Source of the DNA: Caballeronia ptereochthonis
GTDB taxonomy: Bacteria > Pseudomonadota > Gammaproteobacteria > Burkholderiales > Burkholderiaceae
NCBI RefSeq assembly: GCF_001545075.1
Contig: NZ_FCOB02000027.1
Location: forward strand, 1 to 64,000
Direction of reading: 5' to 3'
DNA length: 64,000 bases
Both the position numbers and the translations under genes were made by a program. This document shows, piece by piece, positions 42,846 to 51,399 of this stretch (positions are counted from its first letter, which is position 1; every line of letters begins with the position of its first letter). Under the pieces are notes generated by a model that was not told where the DNA came from, made no database searches, and saw only the letters and a list, made by a program, of their open reading frames with translations.

Positions 42846-43062
42846 CGGTGGGGATAGTCGGTCTTGAACCGCGCCGCGACGCGGCAGGAGCTGGATTGCT
42901 CAATTCTTCGCAAGAATAGTCCGCGATGATACCGCGGAGATCGAAGACGACTCTCCGGCGTTGTGTCTATCATGTGCACGCGCGCCTTCCTGCTGGCGGC
43001 GTAACCGGACCGGGTTCATCGTCCGGGTCATCCACCTTTTCATCCTCTAACCGGGAGATGTC

Positions 43063-43614
43063 ATGGCCTTGAAGATCGCGGTGGTCGTCGGAAGCCTGCG
43101 ACGAGATTCGTTCAACAAGCAGCTCGCGCACGCGCTGGTTTCGCTCGCGCCGAGCGATTTTTCCTTCGACTTTCTCGACATCGGCAGCCTGCCGCTCTAT
43201 AGCCAGGATTACGACAGCGATTTTCCCGAGTCCGCGCGTGCGTTCAAGCAGAAGATCGCGGACGCGAACGGCTTGCTGATCGTGACGCCGGAATACAACC
43301 GCTCGATTCCCGGCGTGCTGAAAAACGCGCTCGACTGGGGCTCGCGGCCGTGGGGGAAGAGCGCGTGGGGCGGCAAGCCGGGCGCGATCATCGGCACGTC
43401 GGTCGGCGCGATCGGCACGGCGATCGCGCAGTCGCATCTGCGCGGCGTGTGCGCGTATCTCGACATCATGCTGATGAACCACCCCGAGATGTACATCAAG
43501 CACGACGAGAAGCGCATCGACGCGAACGGCCACATCCTGACCGAGGACACGCGCAAGTATCTGCAGACTTTCATGGACAGGTACGCGGCGTGGGTGCGCG
43601 ATCGGGCCGTGTGA
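43063..43614 (+). CDS. NADPH-dependent FMN reductase (ChrR/YieF-like)
   Basis: A 183-residue flavoenzyme. It has the FMN phosphate-binding loop VGSLRRDSFNKQLA (residues ~7-20) and the flavin motif LLIVTPEYNRSIPGVLKNALDW that defines the NADPH-dependent FMN reductase/chromate and quinone reductase family. GGGAGATGTC precedes the ATG. Relatives carry out two-electron quinone reduction in oxidative stress defence. It is a single gene, convergent with the repeat-rich gene at 43690 and separated by a terminator. Confidence 0.88.
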   Translation: MALKIAVVVGSLRRDSFNKQLAHALVSLAPSDFSFDFLDIGSLPLYSQDYDSDFPESARAFKQKIADANGLLIVTPEYNRSIPGVLKNALDWGSRPWGKSAWGGKPGAIIGTSVGAIGTAIAQSHLRGVCAYLDIMLMNHPEMYIKHDEKRIDANGHILTEDTRKYLQTFMDRYAAWVRDRAV

Positions 43615-43630
43615 TCCGGCTTCCTTGCCG

Positions 43631-43661
43631 ATAAAAAATCGGCCCGCTCGCGCGGGCCGAT
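43631..43661 (-). terminator. Rho-independent terminator (10-bp perfect stem)
   Basis: ATCGGCCCGC-TCGC-GCGGGCCGAT. On the minus strand the stem is followed by T6 (ATTTTTTAT), so it serves the minus-strand gene ending at 43690. It may also slow plus-strand read-through from the FMN reductase gene. Confidence 0.85.
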
Positions 43662-43689
43662 CGCTGTCAGCGGCGTATCGCACTGCCGG

Positions 43690-45090
43690 TCACACGTGAT
43701 GATGCCCCGTCACGCGATCCCAGCCATGCCGGATCGCCGCCTTGAAGCGCTCCCAGGTATCGCCTTCCGGGTGCCTGGCTTCCCAGTCGCGCCGCATCTC
43801 GTATTCCATCTGATCATCCCATGCGCGGCTGCGGAAGCGGTCGTCGTTGCCGAGCATCGCGCCGTATCGATACGCGCCCTGATAGTCCTCGTACGGCGCG
43901 CCCGTCGCCGAATACTTCGATTCGTAGTCGGTGCGGAAGTCTTCCTCGTACTCCATGTACTCGTTCGGCACGGTTTGCGGACCGGTGGCGCCGGCTGGCC
44001 CCGCCGCCTGCGTTCCGGCCGAAGCGGTCACCGATCCCGCCGTGCCTGATTGATAGGGCGCGGCCGGTTCGTCGAGCGGGCTGAGCGGCTCGACGGAGCG
44101 CCACTCGGACGCCGTGTCCGTGCGCGCGCCCGGCAGCGGCTCGCGTTGCTGTGCCGGTTCGTTCATGGCGGCGCGTTCGGGCGGGACGGCGCCCGTCGTG
44201 CGCAGCGGATCGAGGCCCGCCAGCGCGTCGCGCTCGGAGAGCGATTCGCCCGCGAGTTCGGTGCGCGCGGCCAGCGGATCGGCCGGCGTGCCGGCGAGCG
44301 GATCGATGCCCGTCGTCGCGCCCGGGTCGCGGCCCGTCACCGGATCGCGTCCGGAGAGCGGATCGCGGGCCGCGCGCTCGGTTTCGCCCCCCATCGACTG
44401 CGATTGCGATTGTGACTGCATGCTGCGTCCGAGCAATGGATCATCGGCGGGGTCGCTGATGTAATCGCGCGGCGTCAGCGAGGCGGCATCGTGGCGCATC
44501 AGCGGGTCGTCCAGCGGCTCGGCCGCCGGGTCGCCGACATCGGCGCGCGGATAGGCCCGGGCACGCGGTGAAGTCACGTTCGGGGCGTTCACGGGCTCGC
44601 GGCCCGGCACGCCGCTGCCGCGCCCGAGCCCCAGTTCGTCCAGCACCGAATGATCGCGGTCGTCCTCGGCCGCCGCGGGCATCGCCGGGCTGCCATGCTC
44701 GAGCGCCGTCCAGCTGGCGGCGCGCTCGTCGATGTCGATCGCGCCCTTGTCGGTCAGCGTCGCGCGTGCGATGTCGGCCTGCTCGGCGCTCGGCGTATCC
44801 ACCGCGACGAGCACCGCGCCGCGCCGCACGGCCTCCGAGTAGTGCGCGACTTCCGGCGGCTGATCGCGTCCGCCGAACAGCATGCTGAAGAAGCGCTCGA
44901 TGCTGGCGAGCATGCCGGGCTGCGGATGCGTCTCGGCGTCGGGCATGTCCGAGGGTGCGGCAGCGTCGTCGCGCTTGGGATTGGCCTGGAGCTCGATGTC
45001 GGCGCGTGGGAAGCCCGCGGAGATCAGGGCCGCGCGCGCGTCCTCGGCTTGTGCATAAGTGTCGAATACTCCGATGACGGTGTGTCGCAT
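43690..45090 (-). CDS. Large acidic protein with N-terminal stress-protein-like (YflT-type) domain and Asp-Pro repeats
   Basis: A 466-residue protein. Residues 1-~125 look like a general stress protein 17M/YflT-type domain (RHTVIGVFDTYAQAEDARAALISAG...). Residues ~150-360 are low-complexity, rich in Asp, Pro, Arg and Gly, with a degenerate DPLxGxDP repeat (DPLSGRDPVTGRDP, IDPLAGTPADPL, LAGLDPL) and a QSQSQSQS tract. The C-terminal ~100 residues are again ordered-looking, with many Tyr/Trp and charged residues (EYMEYEEDFRTDYESKY, WERFKAAIRHGWDRVTG). GGAGG lies before ATG 45090. Function unknown. Confidence 0.75.
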   Translation of the reverse strand: MRHTVIGVFDTYAQAEDARAALISAGFPRADIELQANPKRDDAAAPSDMPDAETHPQPGMLASIERFFSMLFGGRDQPPEVAHYSEAVRRGAVLVAVDTPSAEQADIARATLTDKGAIDIDERAASWTALEHGSPAMPAAAEDDRDHSVLDELGLGRGSGVPGREPVNAPNVTSPRARAYPRADVGDPAAEPLDDPLMRHDAASLTPRDYISDPADDPLLGRSMQSQSQSQSMGGETERAARDPLSGRDPVTGRDPGATTGIDPLAGTPADPLAARTELAGESLSERDALAGLDPLRTTGAVPPERAAMNEPAQQREPLPGARTDTASEWRSVEPLSPLDEPAAPYQSGTAGSVTASAGTQAAGPAGATGPQTVPNEYMEYEEDFRTDYESKYSATGAPYEDYQGAYRYGAMLGNDDRFRSRAWDDQMEYEMRRDWEARHPEGDTWERFKAAIRHGWDRVTGHHHV

Positions 45091-45262
45091 TTGCGCCTCC
45101 TGCGGGTGGGCGTCATTCCGGGATCGGCAACGAAAAGGTCGCCGCACATGCTTTCGATCACGCAACTCGCGTGCCGGATGCGCGCGGGCCGTTGCGGATC
45201 GAAAAGGCAGGCAGGCGGGCGGCGCTTTTACAAAAGCGCGTGCAAAAGTCGGCAGCGCAGGG

Positions 45263-47542
45263 CTATCGGTCGGCGGAGCGCGCGGCGCGTTCGTCGGGCG
45301 CCGTGGCGTTCGCATCCTGCACGCGTTCGCGGATCGCGCGCAGCAGCGAATCGAGCAGCGCGATATCGAACGGCTTCGACAGCACGCGCGCGCCGACTTG
45401 CCGCGCGCGGTCGAGCTCCTCCGCGTAGCCGGTGACGAGGATCACCGGGATGCGCGGCTCGAAGCGCTGCAGCATCTCGGCCAGATCGATGCCGTTCAAC
45501 TGCCCCGGCATATGGATGTCCGAGAGCACGACATCGAAGGGGAAATCGGCCGGGGCGCCCGCGCGCGCCGCCTCGAGCAGGGTGACGGCGGTATCGGCGT
45601 TGAAGGCATAGGTGACCTGGTGGCCCATCATCGTGAGGAGCGCCTCGGTGCCCGCGGCGACTTCCTCGTTGTCCTCCACGAGCAGCACGCGCAGGCCTTC
45701 GGCTTCCTTCCCCGCGGTGTGTTCTTCCCTGACCACCGCGCCCGGCGTACCCGCTGCCGCCGCGCGCGGCAGATACAGGCGCACGGCGGTGCCCGCGCCG
45801 ATCGCGCTGTCGATGGTCGCAAGGCCGCCCGCGCGCTCGCAGAACGCAAACACCTGCGGCAGGCCGAGGCCCGTGCCCATGCCCTTCGGCTTGGTGGTGA
45901 AGAGCGGCTCGAACGCGCGGCCGAGGATTTCCGAATTCATGCCGAAGCCGGTGTCTTCCAGCGAGATCTGCACGAAATCGCCGGTGATCGGAAAGCCGTC
46001 CTCGTGACGGAAGCGCACGTTGTCGGCGCGCACGGTGAAGGTGCCGCCGTTGGGCATCGCGTCGCGCGCGTTCACCGCGACGTTGATGAGCGCGAGCTCC
46101 AGTTCCGCCGGATCGACGCGGATCGTCCACACGTCCGGCGCGACCTCGACGTTCAGCGCGACTTTCGCCCCGAGCGACGCGCGCAGCAGTTCGCGCCCGG
46201 CCGGCACCCATTTGCCGATGGCAATCGTCTCGCTGCGCAACGGCTGCTTGCGCGCGACGCCGAGCAGCTGCCGAGTGAGCGACTGGCCGCTCTTCAAGGC
46301 GCGCTCCATCGCCGAGAGCTCGCGGTCGAGTCCGGGCGCGCCGCGCCGCCGGGCGATCTGCACGTTGGTCGAGACGATCATCAGGAGATTGTTGAAGTCG
46401 TGCGCGACGCTGCCGACCAGATTGCCGAGCGCTTCCATCTTGCGCGCCTGGCGGTAGGCGGATTCGATCGAGCGGCGCATCGACGCTTCCGCCTGCCAGC
46501 GTTCCCACGCTTCTTCCTCGGTCGCGAGGCGCCGCAGCGATTGGCCGATTACGCCCCACAGCACGATGCACGGTGCGAAGATGGACAGCGCGAGCACGCT
46601 CAGATGCTCGTACCAGGCGGACCAGATCGTCGCGATCGGATAGCCGCTCGAGACGTAGATCGGGTACGTGCCGACGCGGCGAAACGCGACGATCTTCACC
46701 TGATCGTCCAGTCCCGACACCATCTTCACGACCCCGCTCCTGCGGCCCGCGCGATACATGTCGCGCAGCGGCGAGCTGGCCGCGAGCGACATGCGCCCGG
46801 GCGGACGCGGCGGATACCACGCGAGCACTTCGCCGTCCTCGCGCGAGAGGCCGAGCGAGACGCTCGGGTTGTCGCCGATCAGTTCGCGGTAGAAATCGGC
46901 GAAATACGACGGGCGCAGCGCGATCGACACCATGCCGTCGAACTTGCCCGCGGGCGTGCGCCGCGCGACCGCCGTGTTGAAGACCTGGTCGCCCGCGACG
47001 CGGCTGGTCATCACGCGCGAAATCTGCTCCATCTGCCGGCCCGCGCGCATGCCGCCGAAGTCCTCGCGGTTCGCAACGGAGACATCGGGCGTCGGATACG
47101 TGCGGCTCGTCGCGAGCAGCCTGCCGTCGGGGCCGAACACCGACGCCGCCGCGACCTGCTGATAGGTGCCGCTGATCGTCTTGAGGCGCTGGTGGATGAC
47201 GGCGCCGTCGCGGCGGATCGCGTCGGCGTCGAGACCGTCGAGCAGATCGACGATGCGCTCGTTGAGCGTGACGTTCAGATCGAAGACCTTGAGCGCATGC
47301 TCCTCCGCGACGCGGGCATTGCGGGCGACCAGATCGGAGGCGTCGGCGACGCGGGCGTGATAGTCGGTCCAGGCGATGACCGCCACATAGACGCACGGCA
47401 GCACGATCGCGGCGACCAGCAGCGCGTAGAGCGTCATGCGCTGCGCCGCGAAGTTGCGCTCGGGAACCACCGGGAAGGGCGGTTCTTCCTGCCGCAGTTC
47501 CGCCACAGGCTCGGCGTCGGACTCCTCACGTTGCAGCGTCAT
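45263..47542 (-). CDS. Hybrid sensor histidine kinase with Cache sensor and C-terminal receiver
   Basis: A 759-residue inner-membrane protein. Two transmembrane helices (~38-60 and ~318-340) flank a periplasmic PDC/Cache-type sensor of ~250 residues. The kinase core has the H-box GSVAHDFNNLLMIV, the histidine-kinase subfamily that uses HDFNN, and G boxes DTGFGM and GMGTGLGLPQV. A C-terminal receiver domain (~625-745) has LLVEDNEEVAAG, phospho-acceptor Asp in VVLSDIHMPG, and the SKPFD lysine. The phosphate may pass on to another regulator; no cognate gene is adjacent. Signal unknown. Confidence 0.9.
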   Translation of the reverse strand: MTLQREESDAEPVAELRQEEPPFPVVPERNFAAQRMTLYALLVAAIVLPCVYVAVIAWTDYHARVADASDLVARNARVAEEHALKVFDLNVTLNERIVDLLDGLDADAIRRDGAVIHQRLKTISGTYQQVAAASVFGPDGRLLATSRTYPTPDVSVANREDFGGMRAGRQMEQISRVMTSRVAGDQVFNTAVARRTPAGKFDGMVSIALRPSYFADFYRELIGDNPSVSLGLSREDGEVLAWYPPRPPGRMSLAASSPLRDMYRAGRRSGVVKMVSGLDDQVKIVAFRRVGTYPIYVSSGYPIATIWSAWYEHLSVLALSIFAPCIVLWGVIGQSLRRLATEEEAWERWQAEASMRRSIESAYRQARKMEALGNLVGSVAHDFNNLLMIVSTNVQIARRRGAPGLDRELSAMERALKSGQSLTRQLLGVARKQPLRSETIAIGKWVPAGRELLRASLGAKVALNVEVAPDVWTIRVDPAELELALINVAVNARDAMPNGGTFTVRADNVRFRHEDGFPITGDFVQISLEDTGFGMNSEILGRAFEPLFTTKPKGMGTGLGLPQVFAFCERAGGLATIDSAIGAGTAVRLYLPRAAAAGTPGAVVREEHTAGKEAEGLRVLLVEDNEEVAAGTEALLTMMGHQVTYAFNADTAVTLLEAARAGAPADFPFDVVLSDIHMPGQLNGIDLAEMLQRFEPRIPVILVTGYAEELDRARQVGARVLSKPFDIALLDSLLRAIRERVQDANATAPDERAARSADR

Positions 47543-48355
47543 TTTTGGCAGCGAATTGGAAAACTTTACTCGGGCGAAACGGCCCGTCCATGCCGGCGCG
47601 GGGGCGGATGCCGTTCATCGAGTTCGAGCGATGCAACCACACCAAGGACGCACGAAACATGCCGATCGGCCGGGCACGCCGGGTTTGGCTGTCGAATAAA
47701 ACCTCGGGCGCGCCGCACAGTTAGCGAGATTATCGGAAGCGCAAACGTACACAAAAGTATGAAAACGTATCACATCATGTTTGTAAGAGTAAGAATATCC
47801 CGTTTTTTACATTATTTCGATGGATCAATTCGCGCTTGGCGTTCTGACGAGTTGCTTTGACATTCTGTTAGTCAGACAATGCAATCCTCCGACGTATACG
47901 CCGCCAGAGCGTGCGTCGCAGACGAAAGCAGCCTCGCGGCGCGTACCGGGGAAACAGTCAGCTCGAGCGGCGCAAGCCGGCGAGCCGCGCGACCAGGCGA
48001 GGAGAAAAAGGCCAAGGTCCGTACACCGTCCGGATCATGCACGGGGCAGGCAACATGACGCCGTTCGAGACCCAGTCCGCAATGTGTGCGATGCGAATGC
48101 CCACCGCGCCGCGCCCGCCCGCCCGCCCGCCGCATGGCGCGCCTACGCCCACATGCGCCGCGCATGGCTCGTCGCCGACGAATTGCACGGCCGACAGCGC
48201 CCGCAGTCCCGCCGTGCGAAAGGCCGGCCCCCGGTTCATCCGTGACACTCGCCGTAAAGTTCGCTGCCGGAACGCCGTAATCAAATGCGAGAGCATGCCG
48301 TGTGCGCTGACATGACTGTCCTCAGCCCGAAAACCGCTTAACGATTTCGCCGACC
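47543..48355. other. 813-bp gap without a convincing gene
   Basis: The gap separates the divergent hybrid kinase gene and the CheY-like gene. The stretch 47740-47880 is markedly AT-rich for this genome. A short CCCG tetranucleotide run lies near 48112-48130. Open frames here are arginine/alanine/proline-rich and lack good ribosome-binding sites or recognisable domains. The 5' regions of both flanking genes presumably lie here. Confidence 0.6.
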
Positions 48356-48724
48356 ATGCCGTTGCCGATTGTCATTGCCGATGATTCCCTGCTCGCACGC
48401 AAGGTGCTGACGCGCGCGCTGCCCAAGGACTGGGACGTCGAGATTTCCTACGCGACCAATGGGCGGGAGGCGCTGGAGCACTATCGGGCGGGCCGCGCCT
48501 CGGTGATGTTCCTCGATCTGACGATGCCCGACATGACCGGCTATCAGGTGCTCGACGCCTTGCAGCACGAGGATCTGAACACTTTCGTGATCGTCGTGTC
48601 CGCGGACGTGCAGCCGATGGCCCAGGAGCGGGTGCGCGCGCTCGGCGCGATGGCGTTCCTGCCGAAGCCGGTGACGCCCGAAGCGCTGCGTCCCGTTTTG
48701 AAGGAGTACGGTCTCCATGGTTGA
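48356..48724 (+). CDS. CheY-like single-domain response regulator
   Basis: A 122-residue receiver domain with no output domain. The acidic pair is ADDS near residue 9, the phospho-acceptor Asp is in VMFLDLTMPDMTGYQVL, Thr/Ser is in VIVVSADVQ, and the lysine is in AFLPKPV. It overlaps the next gene by 8 bp. With the CheC-like phosphatase and the diguanylate cyclase downstream, the likely circuit is a phospho-receiver dephosphorylated by CheC. Which kinase supplies the phosphate is not shown. Confidence 0.88.
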   Translation: MPLPIVIADDSLLARKVLTRALPKDWDVEISYATNGREALEHYRAGRASVMFLDLTMPDMTGYQVLDALQHEDLNTFVIVVSADVQPMAQERVRALGAMAFLPKPVTPEALRPVLKEYGLHG

Positions 48725-49340
48725 AGCCGCCTTGAACGAAGACCAGCGCGATGCGCTCCAGGAAGTCGCCAACATGGCGATGGGGCAGGCCGCGACGCGC
48801 CTCTCGAAGCTGCTCGGCACGTTCATCGAGCTGTCGGTGCCGCGCGTGCGCGTGGTGAGCGTGGCCGACGCGTCCGCCGCGTTGCGCGAGATGACCGGCA
48901 TCACCGATACCGTCACGGCCGTGCGCCAGGGCTTTCGCTCGGACATCAAGGGCGAGGCGATCGTGCTGTGCAAGAGCGGCAGCGTCGATCAGCTGTGCGC
49001 GCTCGTCGACGATCCGTACACCAAATCCACCTACGAGGCGACGACGCGCACCGAGCTCGTCTTCGACGTCGCCACCGTGCTGATGGGCGCGTGCGTGTCG
49101 TGCATACTCGACCGCCTCGGCCGCTCGCCGATCTTCTCGCCGCCGGGCATGCTCGGCTCGGACATCGGCCTCGACGAGGTCTTCCAGCCCGCCATGCTCG
49201 CGTGGAAGACGGCGCTCCTGCTCGAAGTGAATTTCGCGCTGGAGGACCACAGCTTCCGGGCTCATCTCGTGATGCTGATGGCGGAGGATGCCATCGCGCA
49301 TCTGAACGAGGCGCTCGACGCGCTTCTCTCGAGTCTCTGA
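48717..49340 (+). CDS. CheC-like phosphatase
   Basis: A 207-residue CheC/CheX/FliY-type protein. The first active-site helix is complete: DALQEVANMAMGQA fits D-x3-E-x2-N. The second, ELVFDVATVLMGACVS, has Asp for Glu and Thr for Asn, so only one site is likely to be catalytic. CheC enzymes remove phosphate from CheY-like receivers, and the gene directly upstream encodes such a receiver. The operon places it before a diguanylate cyclase. Confidence 0.85.
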   Translation: MVEAALNEDQRDALQEVANMAMGQAATRLSKLLGTFIELSVPRVRVVSVADASAALREMTGITDTVTAVRQGFRSDIKGEAIVLCKSGSVDQLCALVDDPYTKSTYEATTRTELVFDVATVLMGACVSCILDRLGRSPIFSPPGMLGSDIGLDEVFQPAMLAWKTALLLEVNFALEDHSFRAHLVMLMAEDAIAHLNEALDALLSSL

Positions 49341-49353
49341 GCGGGATGCGATC

Positions 49354-50301
49354 GTGAGCATGGACGAACTGCGCCACGTGCTGAGCGAACTGGTGATCGA
49401 GCGCGTGGGCTTCGGCATCTTCGTGCTCGACCGCGACCTGAACGTGCTGATGTGGAACCGTTTCATGGCGGACCACAGCGGCAGGACGGCCGAGCAGGTG
49501 ATCGGCAAGTCCATTTTTTCGAGCTTTCCCGAACTGCCGCGCGTATGGTTCACGCGCAAGGTCGAAAGCGTCTTCCAGCTCGGCAGCTTCACTTTCAGCT
49601 CGTGGGAGCAGCGGCCGTATCTCTTCAAGTTCGACCATGACCGGCCAATCACCGGCGGCGTGGACTTCATGCAGCAGGACTGCACCTTCATGCCGCTCAC
49701 GCACGAGCGCGAGGTGCGCGCGGTCTGCGTGACGATTTCCGACGTGACGCACGCGAGCATGATGCAGCGTGCCCGCGACGAAGCCGTGGCGAAGCTGCAG
49801 GAATTCGCCGATCGCGACGGCCTGACCGGCATTGCGAACCGGCGCTATTTCGAGTTGCGCCTGCGCGACGAGTTCTCGCGCTGGCAGCGCTACGGCGGCG
49901 AACTGTCGATGCTGCTGTTCGATCTCGACCACTTCAAGCGCATCAACGACGACCTGGGCCATCTCGTCGGCGACACCGTGCTGCGCGTGATGGCCGAGCG
50001 CGTCGCGAGGAGCGTGCGCGTGCAGGACGTGTTCGGACGCTTCGGCGGCGAGGAATTCGCGCTGCTTCTGCCGTGTACGACTTTCGACGACGCGATGGTC
50101 GTCGCGGAGAAGGTGCGTCGCGCAATCGGCGAGACGCCCTTCGACGTGCAGGGCGCGCGCGTGCCGGTCACCGCGAGCGTCGGCGCGGCGCGTGCCCGGA
50201 CCGGCGTCACCTCGTCGTATGAGGCGCTCATCAACGAGGCCGATGCGGCGCTTTACACGGCCAAGCGCGAAGGGCGGAATCGGGCAGTCGGGTTCGCCTG
50301 A
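49354..50301 (+). CDS. PAS-GGDEF diguanylate cyclase
   Basis: A 315-residue cytoplasmic enzyme that makes cyclic di-GMP. An N-terminal PAS-like domain (~10-135, IFVLDRDLNVLMWNRFMADHSG) precedes a GGDEF domain with RDGLTGIANRRYFE, FDLDHFKRINDDLGH and active site RFGGEEFALLLP. The inhibitory I-site is present (RVQD, five residues before GGEEF). The start is GTG at 49354 or ATG at 49360. It is the third gene of the receiver-CheC-cyclase operon, so c-di-GMP output is probably tuned by that receiver. Confidence 0.9.
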   Translation: MSMDELRHVLSELVIERVGFGIFVLDRDLNVLMWNRFMADHSGRTAEQVIGKSIFSSFPELPRVWFTRKVESVFQLGSFTFSSWEQRPYLFKFDHDRPITGGVDFMQQDCTFMPLTHEREVRAVCVTISDVTHASMMQRARDEAVAKLQEFADRDGLTGIANRRYFELRLRDEFSRWQRYGGELSMLLFDLDHFKRINDDLGHLVGDTVLRVMAERVARSVRVQDVFGRFGGEEFALLLPCTTFDDAMVVAEKVRRAIGETPFDVQGARVPVTASVGAARARTGVTSSYEALINEADAALYTAKREGRNRAVGFA

Positions 50302-50365
50302 GCCTGCCCGGCCCGCCTCCCGCATCGGCCGCTGTGCCTTGCACGGCGCGGCTCGGGCGCAATCG

Positions 50366-50391
50366 GGCAAAGTATTGATATACTCTTTGCC
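50366..50391 (+). promoter_or_regulatory. Extended -10 promoter inside a palindrome, upstream of hpnD
   Basis: TGATATACT at 50376-50384 is an extended -10 (TGnTATACT). It sits in the centre of the inverted repeat GGCAAAG-N12-CTTTGCC. An operator that overlaps the -10 would let a repressor block the hpnDE-shc-hpnG operon. The leader to the TTG start is about 160 nt. Confidence 0.55.
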
Positions 50392-50550
50392 GCTTCCGGC
50401 GCAGTCGCAGCCGGCTCGCGCCGGCTTCCTCCTTCGATCGGCCCCGAGTATCACGCAAGCGCCAGGGTGTTCCGCGCGCATCGGGTCGCTTCGAAACCGT
50501 CGCCTGATCTCTTAATTTTTGCCCGTGGGGGCGCCACAGCGGAGTCCGTC

Positions 50551-51399
50551 TTGGCCGTTTCCAACATCATCGCTGACGATCCTGCTCCCGACGCCGCGAA
50601 AACGTCGTCGGGAAGCTCGTTCTATCTCGCGATGCGCATCCTTCCCGCCGCCCAGCGGGACGCGATGTACCAGATTTACGCGTTCTGTCGCGCGGTCGAC
50701 GACATCGCCGACGAAGGCACCCTGCCGCGCCGCGAGCGCGCGCTCGCGCTCGACCGCTGGCGCGAGGACATCGACGCGTGCTATGCCGGCACGCCGAAGA
50801 AATCGCTCGAGGCGCTCACGCACTACATCCAGGCTTTCCAGCTTTCCCGCGACGACTTCCAGGCCGTGATCGACGGCATGGCGATGGACGCCGCCGGCGA
50901 TATCGTCGCGCCCGACGAAGCCACGCTCGATCTCTATTGCGATCGCGTGGCGAGCGCGGTGGGCCGGCTGTCGGTGAGGATTTTCGGGATGCACGAGGAC
51001 GCCGGGCGGCGTCTCGCGCACCATCTCGGGCGCGCGCTGCAACTGACCAACGTCCTGCGCGACATCGACGAAGACGCGGAGATCGGCCGCGTGTATCTGC
51101 CGCGCGAGCTGCTCGCGCGCGAAGGCATCTCGACGACCGACCCGGCGAGCATCGTCGGCGATGCGCGGCTGCCGCGCGTCTGTGCCGTACTGGCCGAGCG
51201 CGCGAAAGGCCACTACGCCCAGTCCGACGCGATCATGGCGGCGTCGCCGCGTTCGCAGGTGCGCGCCCCGCGCATCATGTCGGCGGCATATCGCACCGTG
51301 CTCGACGCCAATCTGAAACGCGGCTTCGACCTGCCGCGCACGCGCGTGCGCACGCCGCGTTCGCGCCTGCTGTGGATCGTGGCGCGTAACCTGATCTGA
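50551..51399 (+). CDS. hpnD: HpnD, presqualene diphosphate synthase
   Basis: A 282-residue trans-isoprenyl synthase that joins two farnesyl diphosphates into presqualene diphosphate. It has the FYLAMRILP start, the first Asp-rich motif in FCRAVDDIADE, and the second in TNVLRDIDEDAEIGRVYLP. A TTG start at 50551 was chosen: GGAG is 6 nt upstream and the length then matches the family, while the earlier ATG gives a non-homologous tail. Its stop overlaps the hpnE start (TGATG). hpnC, the next enzyme in the squalene route, is not in the window. Confidence 0.9.
   Translation: MAVSNIIADDPAPDAAKTSSGSSFYLAMRILPAAQRDAMYQIYAFCRAVDDIADEGTLPRRERALALDRWREDIDACYAGTPKKSLEALTHYIQAFQLSRDDFQAVIDGMAMDAAGDIVAPDEATLDLYCDRVASAVGRLSVRIFGMHEDAGRRLAHHLGRALQLTNVLRDIDEDAEIGRVYLPRELLAREGISTTDPASIVGDARLPRVCAVLAERAKGHYAQSDAIMAASPRSQVRAPRIMSAAYRTVLDANLKRGFDLPRTRVRTPRSRLLWIVARNLI

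Noticed and set aside
42846..42930. Possible tRNA-like or hairpin sequence after the DnaA boxes
   Set aside because: No cloverleaf, anticodon arm or CCA end could be assembled.
48110..48131. Short CCCG/CGCC tetranucleotide run
   Set aside because: Only about four units in a very GC-rich stretch; not tied to any gene start or frame switch.
47820..48315. Small open frames in the gap before the CheY-like gene
   Set aside because: Proline/arginine/alanine-rich, with overlapping frames on both strands, no ribosome-binding site and no recognisable domain.
50972..50988. GGTGAGGATTTTCGGGA, matching the inverted TCCCG-N6-CTCACC repeat
   Set aside because: It is inside the conserved hpnD coding sequence (Val-Arg-Ile-Phe-Gly) and alone, so it is probably chance.
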